DNA of 37,345 bases from an uncultured Acetatifactor sp. (GTDB taxonomy: Bacteria; Bacillota; Clostridia; Lachnospirales; Lachnospiraceae). The stretch is from positions 1 through 37,345 of the forward strand of contig CAJUFO010000034.1 in the NCBI GenBank assembly GCA_910585615.1, given 5' to 3'. The notes under the pieces were generated by a model. That model searched no databases. It saw nothing but the letters and a program-made list of their open reading frames with translations, and was not told where the DNA came from. Below are positions 31,448 through 37,345 of the stretch, in pieces. Numbering within the stretch: the first letter of the stretch is position 1; each line of letters opens with the position of its first letter. The position numbers and the translations under genes were made by a program.

Positions 31448-33269
31448 AATCCGTCCCCTCCTCTCCGCGGCTCCCGGGGCGCTGCCCTCCATGCCTGTAC
31501 CACTGCCTCTGAGACTGGAACATCCGGGCATAGATGCCCTCCGCCGCCATCAGCGCCTCATGGGTGCCCTCCTCCGCCACCTTTCCGTCCCGGATGACGA
31601 AGATCCTGTCCGTGATCATGGTGGAGGCCAGCCTGTGGGTGATGAACAGTGCTGTCTTGTTCTCCACCATCCCGGCGAACTCATGGTACAAATCTGCCTC
31701 TGCCATGGGATCCAGCTGGGAAGTGGGCTCATCCAGGAGGAGTATGGGCCTGTCGCCCATGAACGCGCGGGATATGGCGATTCTCTGCCACTGGCCTCCG
31801 GAGATGTCGGTGCCGCCCTCAAAGTCCCGGCCCAGCAGCGTGTCGTATCCTTCCGCCAGCTTTTCGGTGAACTCGTCAGCCTTTCCTTTCCTGGCCGCCG
31901 CCCGGACCTTCTCCCGGTTCTCCATTTCCTCCACATCGCCCACGCCGATATTCTCCCCTATGGTGATGCTGTACCGGGAGAAATCCTGGAACACAGGGGC
32001 GAACATCTTCGTCCGCACCGACAGGGGATAGGACGCCAGGTTCCTGCCGCCCACCAGAATCTCGCCCCTGTCCGGGGCAAACAGGCCCAGCAGCAGCTTA
32101 ATCATGGTGGATTTCCCCTCGCCGTTGGCCCCCACGATGGAGCCCCTCTCCCCGTCCTTTATGTGGAGGCTCAGCCCTTTCAGGATATCCTCCTCCGTGC
32201 CGGGATAGCGGAACCACACATCCCTGAACTCTATGTCATGGCTTTCGGGCAGCTCCGTCTCCTTCCCCTCGGGTTCGTCCGATAAGGCGAAGAATTTATC
32301 GTAGTATTCGTATGTATTGACATGCATCCCGGACCATTTGAAAAAGCCCGCAAAATTCTCCAGCCTACCGTATATCTCGCCGAACATCACGCCTGTCACG
32401 GCGATGAACAGGCCCACTGAGATCTGCCCTCTGGCGAAGAGGATCAGCAGGATGATCACGTTGGCGATGGAGCCGATCTTGGTGATGTTGCTGCCCAGGA
32501 GTATCTTTCGGATATTTTTGAAAAAGAAGCGCTCGTACTCCTGGTTCCGCTCCTTGAGGCGTTCCCTGTACCGGCCTATGAGGTAATCGGCGTTCCCGCA
32601 GGCCTTCAGCTCCCTGGTGAAGTTCCGCGACCGCAGGTATTCGCCCAGAATGGTGTAGCGCCTCTCCTTCTTCCAGTAGGTCTCCATCTCCATATAGATA
32701 TTGTAGTTATTCCTGCTGGACAGGAGGGTTTCCAGGGCAAAGGGCGCCAGGACCGTGATCAGCAGCCACCAGCGTATGCCGCATATATAGCAGAGCGTGC
32801 CTATGCTGGCGATCAGCCCGGAGAACCGGAAGTAGACATACATGGGGAACAGATGCCTGGCCGCGTTCTCCACCCGGTTGTAGGCCTTGTCGATGATCTC
32901 CATGGACTCCTCGTTCTCGAAATGCTCGTATTTCAAGGTCTTGAGCTTGCGCAGCATCCGGCCCTTATAGGCTGTCTTCAGAATCAATTGGGAGCGGGGC
33001 TCCACGTACTGGAAGATGATGCCGGAAAGAATCTCCGGCAGGAGGGCCGTCGCCACGAACAGGGCAAGGAAGATAATGTAGTCTTCCATCTGCAGTTGGC
33101 CCCGCGCCACCGCCAGGCCGCCGTCGAAGACATTCTGGTTCACATAAATGCTTATGGGAACCAGGATTCCGTCTATGATTGTAGCCAGGAAGGTCAGTAT
33201 GACGATCCAGGGGGATTCCGAGAAGAGGATGCTGATGAGGTCTTTGTAGGCTTTGAAGATTCTTTTCAT
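31431..33269 (-). CDS. ABC exporter half-transporter (TMD-NBD), 612 aa
   Basis: The partner of the preceding subunit. I start at ATG 33269 (AAAGGAGC upstream); the much longer open frame to 33728 is read-through of GC-rich sequence opposite to no signal and overlaps the neighbouring gene. The membrane domain spans about 1-325. In the nucleotide-binding domain Walker A is GANGEGKST (380-388), the signature is ISGGQWQR (489-496) and Walker B is ILLLDEP with Asp513-Glu514; the switch is FITHRLA. Glu384 in Walker A is unusual but not at a key position. It starts 41 bp after the small membrane-protein gene, in the same operon. Confidence 0.88.
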   Translation of the reverse strand: MKRIFKAYKDLISILFSESPWIVILTFLATIIDGILVPISIYVNQNVFDGGLAVARGQLQMEDYIIFLALFVATALLPEILSGIIFQYVEPRSQLILKTAYKGRMLRKLKTLKYEHFENEESMEIIDKAYNRVENAARHLFPMYVYFRFSGLIASIGTLCYICGIRWWLLITVLAPFALETLLSSRNNYNIYMEMETYWKKERRYTILGEYLRSRNFTRELKACGNADYLIGRYRERLKERNQEYERFFFKNIRKILLGSNITKIGSIANVIILLILFARGQISVGLFIAVTGVMFGEIYGRLENFAGFFKWSGMHVNTYEYYDKFFALSDEPEGKETELPESHDIEFRDVWFRYPGTEEDILKGLSLHIKDGERGSIVGANGEGKSTMIKLLLGLFAPDRGEILVGGRNLASYPLSVRTKMFAPVFQDFSRYSITIGENIGVGDVEEMENREKVRAAARKGKADEFTEKLAEGYDTLLGRDFEGGTDISGGQWQRIAISRAFMGDRPILLLDEPTSQLDPMAEADLYHEFAGMVENKTALFITHRLASTMITDRIFVIRDGKVAEEGTHEALMAAEGIYARMFQSQRQWYRHGGQRPGSRGEEGTDYGEEE

Positions 33270-33310
33270 GATATGCTCCTTTGCACGGCTTTGGGTCCTT
33301 CGAATCTTTT

Positions 33311-34099
33311 TCACAGGTGGTACACGCTCATGATTTCCAGCATCCGCTCCACAGCCCGCAGCCAGAAGCCGCCGAACAGGATCCAGCCCCAGGCGTTCAG
33401 GCCCGGATGGGCATCGTGCAGCTTCTCCCACAGAGAAAAAGCGGCCGCAAGCAGTAGATATACGATGAGATAGACACAGATGTCCGACAGTGCGGGGAAC
33501 AGCAATGAGACAGCCGACAGCGCAAGCGCCGCAAGCCCTGCGGCCCGGGGAAGCCAGGGATGGGGGCGCGTCTTTTCGAAGCTCCCAGCTCGCTCCGCTT
33601 TCCCTGCCATGTTCTCCGGGCTCCCTGCTTTCCCTGCCATGCCGAAGGCCAGTATCAGCACCGGCAGTCCAACCGACAGCGCAGGCAGCAGCTCCCCCAG
33701 CCATTCCAGCAGGGCAGCTCCCGGCCATCCCGTGAAAAACGTCTGGCGGATTGCAAGCTTTTCCGTGCCGTCCGCCAGGTGGACCAGACTCGCCATGCTC
33801 ATGACAGGCAAGAAGGCCAGGCTGGCGGAGGCAAAGCGCAGGAACGGGGCCGGGCGCAGCCGCTTTTGCAGGAAGCAGGGCAGCAGGAGCAGCACCAACA
33901 GGCAGAGCATCCCCGCCGCGTCCACCGCGAAATCGTACATCCGGCGATCCTCCGCCCCCGCCTTGATGGCCAGATAAAGGCCCGCGCCCTCCGCGGTCTG
34001 CATGTCATGGAGCGTCAGCCCGGCTATCGCGATGAGAAGCAGAGCAGACAGTGCCTGAATCCATTCCGCATATCGCTTCCGCAAGCCCTTCCCTTTCAT
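33311..34099 (-). CDS. Polytopic membrane protein, unknown, 262 aa
   Basis: I recognise no family. About six hydrophobic segments are visible: near residues 14-30, 62-78, 88-106, 134-152, 186-206 and 210-226, with a final weak one. A hydrophilic cytoplasmic-type loop (about 152-183) contains a small internal duplication (MAGKAGSPENMAGKAERAGS). Shine-Dalgarno-like GGGGAAGG abuts ATG 34099. It precedes the ABC exporter pair by 41 bp and probably assists it, for example as an accessory or immunity-type membrane protein (inference from context only). Confidence 0.6.
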   Translation of the reverse strand: MKGKGLRKRYAEWIQALSALLLIAIAGLTLHDMQTAEGAGLYLAIKAGAEDRRMYDFAVDAAGMLCLLVLLLLPCFLQKRLRPAPFLRFASASLAFLPVMSMASLVHLADGTEKLAIRQTFFTGWPGAALLEWLGELLPALSVGLPVLILAFGMAGKAGSPENMAGKAERAGSFEKTRPHPWLPRAAGLAALALSAVSLLFPALSDICVYLIVYLLLAAAFSLWEKLHDAHPGLNAWGWILFGGFWLRAVERMLEIMSVYHL

Positions 34100-34229
34100 C
34101 CTTCCCCGTCCTTTCCCGATTTGTCGCTACTCGTTCCTGTTTGTTTCTATTTATTGCCGTTTATGGCCATTTTCTTCTATTTATTTCCATTTGTTCCTGC
34201 GGCTGGCATTCGTTTTTCCGTCAACTGTT
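34100..34229 (-). other. A-rich leader between two membrane-protein genes
   Basis: The 130-bp gap is strikingly purine/A-rich on the minus strand and carries imperfect copies of GGAAATAAATAGAA, GGCAATAAATAGAA and GAAACAAACAGGAA. No promoter of good quality or terminator is visible. It contrasts with the GC-rich genes on both sides. Confidence 0.35.
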
Positions 34230-35384
34230 TTACTGCACCACGGCCAGCACATACACCGCATAGACCCAGTAGCACAACGCCATGCCCCCCGCGTAGATTT
34301 CCATGTCCCGCCGCTTCGCCAGGATGCCCTTCAGCACCGACAGGCTCAGTGCGATGCATGCCACCATTGTCCCGAAGGTGGCCCTGTCCGGATAGTGGGG
34401 CGACAGCACCATGGCCCCGTAGGACAGGACGGCCAGGGCCAGCAGCATCCACTGGGCGGGCCGAAGCCTCTCCTTCAGGCACACCGTCCAGAAGAGAAGC
34501 ACCGCCGCCAGCAAAAGGGCCGCCGGGAACAGATAGTCCGCCCCCGCCCGCAGCATGGAGAACAGCCGTTCATACAGGAAAGCGCCCAAAGGCAGTTTCT
34601 CCACAGCCTGGGCCCGGACGAAGTTGCCGGGGGCGGCCACCACCAGGATGCTTCCCAGCAGGCATGCCGCGGGGCCGCCCGCCATCCAGGCTTTAAGCCT
34701 GCGCTTTTTTCCCTTCACCAGATAGCCCACAGCCGCCAGGGCCGTCACCAGGCTGGCGGGGCCCATGTTCTCGTTGCTCCAGCCCGCCATCAGCCCCAGG
34801 GGCCAGATCCAGAGGTTCACAAGCGGCAGGTCGTCCGCCTCCGGCTCCTCCGTCTGCCTGAGGTAGGGCCACAGGAACGCCAGAATCCACACGGTGGAAT
34901 AGACATAATTCACCGTCCCCGCCTGCCAGAACATGCTCATCTTTACATTGGCATTCAGGGCCACAATCAGGGAAGAGGCGCACAGAAAGCAGAAAGGCTT
35001 TCTCCAGCCTACCGTCACGCACACCATCCAGCCCAGCACAAGCGTGGCAATCATATTCAGCATATCCGCCCCCAGCTCTCCGCACATCAAAGTGAGCTGC
35101 AGGATGCCATGTGTCACGCAGCGTCCCCCCCAGTTCAGGAAATGCCAGACCTGGCTCTCCATCACGTCCCCCAGGCCCTGCAGAGGGCGGTCGGTGGCCA
35201 GGTTGGTGGCATACCAGAGGTCGTCCATCATGAAGGGTATCCGCCTGTGGCCCAGCCACTCCATGACGGCCAGAATCAATATGCCCGCTACTATCGCGGC
35301 GGTTGCGCAAAATGCCCTGTTTTTCTTTTCCATATGCTCACCGGACTCCCCAATCCTTACATGCTCCATGTCCCGAACCGCCAT
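34230..35384 (-). CDS. Polytopic membrane protein, DUF6056-like
   Basis: A 384-residue protein with about 10 hydrophobic segments. The first extracytoplasmic loop carries MMDDLWYATN and the second WGGRCVTHGILQ, and a late segment reads SPHYPDRATFGTMVA. This acidic-pair plus aromatic-loop layout resembles the DUF6056/GT-C-like membrane proteins of Firmicutes, which may be lipid-linked glycosyltransferases (family recalled from memory, moderate certainty). ATG 35384 has GGGGGGAGG 4 nt upstream and lies 15 bp after the phosphatase stop codon; Met18 is an alternative start. A cell-surface polysaccharide or glycosylation role is inference. Confidence 0.55.
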   Translation of the reverse strand: MAVRDMEHVRIGESGEHMEKKNRAFCATAAIVAGILILAVMEWLGHRRIPFMMDDLWYATNLATDRPLQGLGDVMESQVWHFLNWGGRCVTHGILQLTLMCGELGADMLNMIATLVLGWMVCVTVGWRKPFCFLCASSLIVALNANVKMSMFWQAGTVNYVYSTVWILAFLWPYLRQTEEPEADDLPLVNLWIWPLGLMAGWSNENMGPASLVTALAAVGYLVKGKKRRLKAWMAGGPAACLLGSILVVAAPGNFVRAQAVEKLPLGAFLYERLFSMLRAGADYLFPAALLLAAVLLFWTVCLKERLRPAQWMLLALAVLSYGAMVLSPHYPDRATFGTMVACIALSLSVLKGILAKRRDMEIYAGGMALCYWVYAVYVLAVVQ

Positions 35385-35399
35385 GCCGCCTCCCCCCGC

Positions 35400-36134
35400 T
35401 CAGCCATGCCTCTCCCCCTGGCTGTCATAGGTCTCGCAGAACCTGGCCGAGAAGGAAGGCTCCTCCCCCGCCACGTACAGATGGGAGATGTCGCCGAAGG
35501 CGCTTACGCGGAAAATGGCTTTCCCGGGGCAGCGCTCCTCTGTATGAACCGTGGTCACAGAGGACGGCGCGGCACAGAGATGGTGCCAGAGTATCATGGG
35601 TGAGGTGTTCATCAGGCGGCTCAGCAGCACGCACTCCATGCCGAAATGGCAGAAGAAGACAATCGTGTCGCGGTTGGGGCGCTCCGCTCTGTAGAAATCG
35701 CCCTCCCGGACATAGCCATGCTCCGCCAGCACGGCGTCGAATTTCTCGACTACTTCCGCGTAGGCTTCTCCCACTCTGCCCTCCCGCATGATGTCCGTAT
35801 CCGCCCAGCTCTCCCGCCGGAAATAGGCCTCCTCTGCCGTCCAGTCCTGAGGCAGCCAATCCCATGCAATGCCCCGGCTCCCCTCCGCCACGTCGGGCCT
35901 TTTGATGCCGGGCCAGAATTCCCGCAGCCACTGGCACTCTATGGCTGTCTTCCCCATCTTCTGCAGAGTCAGGGAGGCCGTGTCCTTTGCCCTGCCCAGG
36001 GAGGACACGTAGACTTTCGCCACATCCATCCGTGAAATCCTGCGGGACAAAAGCTCCGCCTCCCGCCATCCCTTTTCCGTCAGGGAGTCCTTCTCATAGT
36101 CCGGGTCTCCGTGCCTGATAATCAGCAATCGCAT
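35400..36134 (-). CDS. Histidine phosphatase family protein
   Basis: A 244-residue cytoplasmic enzyme of the branch-1 histidine phosphatase (phosphoglycerate mutase-like) superfamily. The phospho-acceptor motif is IIRHGDPDY (Arg7-His8-Gly9); Arg48 (SSLGRAKDTA), Glu72 and the second catalytic His163 (FFCHFGME) complete the pocket. The substrate cannot be deduced; family members act on sugar phosphates, nucleotides or phosphoproteins. I start at ATG 36134, which has GGAGGAAGGA upstream; the frame extends to 36197 without a better site. It overlaps the previous gene by 13 bp, so the two are tightly coupled. Confidence 0.88.
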   Translation of the reverse strand: MRLLIIRHGDPDYEKDSLTEKGWREAELLSRRISRMDVAKVYVSSLGRAKDTASLTLQKMGKTAIECQWLREFWPGIKRPDVAEGSRGIAWDWLPQDWTAEEAYFRRESWADTDIMREGRVGEAYAEVVEKFDAVLAEHGYVREGDFYRAERPNRDTIVFFCHFGMECVLLSRLMNTSPMILWHHLCAAPSSVTTVHTEERCPGKAIFRVSAFGDISHLYVAGEEPSFSARFCETYDSQGERHG

Positions 36135-36763
36135 GTCTGTCCTTCCTCCTGTTCTTCCCCCGCCTCGCCGAAGAACCTGTCGCAGAAGCGGTCCCATTTC
36201 TCTTCGTATTCCCCGTGGCTTAGAAGTGCCAGATCCGCGGGCGTATATACGCCGCGCTTCCTCGCTTCCTCCACGAACCTGTAGACCCAGTCGTCCGATG
36301 TCTCCGCCACGGCGCGGACATGGCTCCAGCCCTGCGTGACCGCGTAGTACAGCCGCGTGTGCCCGTCCAGGGAGATAAATCTGTCCTCCCAGGGCAGCAC
36401 CTGGATGATGATGTCGTCGGCCTTGTGGATGAAGCTGCCCACTGCCCGGACCTTGTCCTCATCCACGTAAAACTGGGAGGGCTGAATCTGCTCCAGCCCA
36501 AGGGTCAGGAGCCGCGCCGGGGGATATTCCCGGACGACTACGCCTTTTTCGTCATAAAACCGGGTGATGTGGGGCGTATAGAAGCGGAACCTCTCTATGA
36601 CCTGTCCACAGGCCTCCGGGCCCGCCCCTCTGATGACGGCTTCGCTGTCGGATATGATCTCCACCTCACAGGGCATGCCGTCCGCCAGAAAGCAGCCGTG
36701 CTGGCAGAGCACCCGCTGGGAGAAACGCCCGTCCCGGTAGGTGTCTATTCTTTCGATTTCCAT
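36122..36763 (-). CDS. ParB-like-domain protein, unknown function
   Basis: A 213-residue protein. The second half has QPSQFYVDEDKVRAVGSFIH, then FISLDGHTRLYYAVTQGW (about 129-146), which looks like the ParB/sulfiredoxin-fold motif (substrate-site text DGHxR) seen in ParB-like domains. The first 90 residues (an all-beta look: MPCEVEIISDSEAVI...) are unrecognised, and the acidic tail ends GEEQEEGQTCDC. There is no DNA-binding helix-turn-helix, so a partitioning role is unlikely. ParB-like folds can bind CTP or act as kinases or nucleases (family knowledge). Pairing with a phosphatase suggests opposing or sequential chemistry (speculative). ATG 36763 has GAGGGGA upstream, and a promoter with a perfect -10 box lies 73 bp away. 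Confidence 0.65.
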   Translation of the reverse strand: MEIERIDTYRDGRFSQRVLCQHGCFLADGMPCEVEIISDSEAVIRGAGPEACGQVIERFRFYTPHITRFYDEKGVVVREYPPARLLTLGLEQIQPSQFYVDEDKVRAVGSFIHKADDIIIQVLPWEDRFISLDGHTRLYYAVTQGWSHVRAVAETSDDWVYRFVEEARKRGVYTPADLALLSHGEYEEKWDRFCDRFFGEAGEEQEEGQTCDC

Positions 36764-36835
36764 AAAAATCCCCTCTTTCCTTCCGAAATCCGGCGGTTCC
36801 CTGTCAGCCCTGGCCACAGATTTCCAGTCCTGCCC

Positions 36836-36864
36836 ATTATAGCATCAATGCGTCGGCTTTTCCA
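36836..36864 (-). promoter_or_regulatory. Promoter of the ParB-like/phosphatase/exporter operon
   Basis: A perfect TATAAT (36836-36841) with TGGAAA (36859-36864) and a 17-bp spacer on the minus strand. Gene spacing down to 29549 (overlaps or gaps of at most 130 bp, no terminator seen) suggests that one transcript covers six genes. Confidence 0.65.
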
Positions 36865-36956
36865 TTCTTTTTTGCCTCTTCCCGGAAACCCGGAAACCTT
36901 TCACAGGCCCGCGACAGGCCGGACAGCGCCCCGAACCGTTGCGCAGGCCCTTTTCC

Positions 36957-36983
36957 AAAAAAGCAGCTGTCAGGACAGAAGCT
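36957..36983 (-). terminator. Weak terminator overlapping the stop codon of the repeat protein
   Basis: On the minus strand AGC..CTGT pairs with ACAG..GCT across a CCTG loop with a 2x2 internal mismatch, then six T residues follow. The stop codon lies inside the stem. The stem is short, so efficiency is doubtful. Confidence 0.35.
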
Positions 36984-37345
36984 CGCGCATGATGCTTTTC
37001 AGGGAATCGCCGTCCAGGTATTCCAGCATGTCCTCTATGGACTCTTTCTTCCGCGCCTTGCGTATCGCCAGCTCCTCCAGCTGCCTGTCCTCCATGTAAT
37101 CATAGAACGCCTCCACAGGGTTGCCTGCCTCATACTGCCCCAGCGCAAGCTTCCCTATGTCGTCGTTGTCCAGGTATTCCAGCATGTCCTCTATGGATTC
37201 CCCGTTCCCTATCCTCTGTTCCGCCAGCTTCCTGAGCTGTTCGTCCTCCATGTAATCATAGAACGCCTCCACAGGGTTGCCCGCCTTATGCTGCCCCAGC
37301 GCAAGCTTCCCTATGTCGTCGTTGTCCAGGTATTCCAGCATGTCC
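36970..37345 (-). CDS. Tandem-repeat protein, C-terminal part (runs off the window)
   Basis: An open frame entering from the right edge and ending at TGA 36970-36972; 125 codons are visible and the start is outside. It is built of 52-residue repeats, each made of two related halves of about 26 residues: MLEYLDNDDIGKLALGQ... and FYDYMEDEQLRKLAEQR.... Both halves follow the pattern of a short helix with Asp/Glu-rich turns (Y-L/M-D/E-N/D-D/E), then LA and a second helix, so an all-helical solenoid is likely. No known repeat family is recognised with certainty. The last repeat is degenerate (LDGDSLKSIMRELLS). No signal or membrane segment is visible in this part. Confidence 0.7.
   Translation of the reverse strand, partial: DMLEYLDNDDIGKLALGQHKAGNPVEAFYDYMEDEQLRKLAEQRIGNGESIEDMLEYLDNDDIGKLALGQYEAGNPVEAFYDYMEDRQLEELAIRKARKKESIEDMLEYLDGDSLKSIMRELLS
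36995..37345. repeat. 156-bp tandem repeat (52 codons per unit)
   Basis: The codon for the conserved Met recurs at 37341, 37185 and 37029, exactly 156 bp apart each time, and long stretches of the units are identical in nucleotide sequence. High nucleotide identity indicates recent duplication or ongoing homogenisation. The array continues beyond the right edge. Confidence 0.85.

Noticed and set aside
33270..33728. N-terminal extension of the 612-residue exporter subunit
   Set aside because: The extension overlaps the neighbouring membrane-protein gene, has no domain, and the ATG at 33269 has a good AAAGGAGC site.
1..37345. CRISPR arrays, tRNA or rRNA genes, complete insertion sequences, prophage genes
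   Set aside because: No spaced repeat array, cloverleaf-like run, transposase motif or phage structural gene was recognised on either strand. The only tandem array is the coding repeat at the right edge.

Overview
The window reads as a chromosomal segment of a gut-type clostridium, most likely Lachnospiraceae. This is an inference from gene content: a CspBA-type subtilisin, a GLUG/LysM surface protein, a gram-positive chemotaxis set, PadR- and MerR-controlled drug pumps, strong purine-rich Shine-Dalgarno sites and intrinsic terminators. Most of it is visibly GC-rich, but the ABC exporter pair at 5.3-8.6 kb is clearly more AT-rich. No rRNA, tRNA, CRISPR array, intact insertion sequence or phage gene was seen. 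Nearly all genes lie on the minus strand. The exceptions are the 5.3-8.6 kb ABC pair, a diguanylate cyclase at 24.5-26.2 kb and one plus-strand pseudogene.

Layout. (1) 0-1.2 kb: an ABC-2 permease behind a promoter, a 50-codon reading frame and an intrinsic terminator, arranged like a transcription attenuator. (2) 1.3-5.2 kb: a secreted GLUG/LysM protein and a MATE pump. The pump keeps a textbook MerR-type promoter (19-bp spacer with a central dyad), while the divergent merR gene is reduced to its two ends. (3) 5.3-9.1 kb: a heterodimeric ABC exporter, then a decayed M56/BlaR1-like gene. (4) 9.1-13.4 kb: a Csp-like serine protease and a glycogen debranching enzyme, separated by a strong terminator. 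(5) 13.5-24.4 kb: a long minus-strand signalling cluster in transcription order REC-HD-GYP, PAS histidine kinase, REC plus degenerate HD-GYP, CheR, CheB, CheY, CheA, CheW, a chemoreceptor without an ectodomain, and a free-standing Hpt protein. A strong sigma-A-type promoter lies at its head and a terminator at its end. Divergent from it is a PocR-GGDEF-(degenerate HD) protein. (6) 26.3-29.1 kb: a PadR-controlled NatAB-like ABC exporter with a clear PadR palindrome. (7) 29.2-36.9 kb: a probable operon of a ParB-like-domain protein, a histidine phosphatase, two polytopic membrane proteins and two ABC exporter half-transporters, closed by a strong terminator. (8) Right edge: the C-terminus of a protein built of perfect-register 52-residue repeats.

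How the parts may work together. The most notable unit is region 5. It joins a complete CheA/W/Y/B/R chemosensory core to cyclic-di-GMP-type domains (one intact HD-GYP, two HD domains lacking the same key residues, one GGDEF), with no motility gene in view. A likely reading is a chemosensory array that tunes c-di-GMP signalling, although flagellar genes could lie elsewhere. Regions 1-4 show regulator loss and gene decay around transporters.
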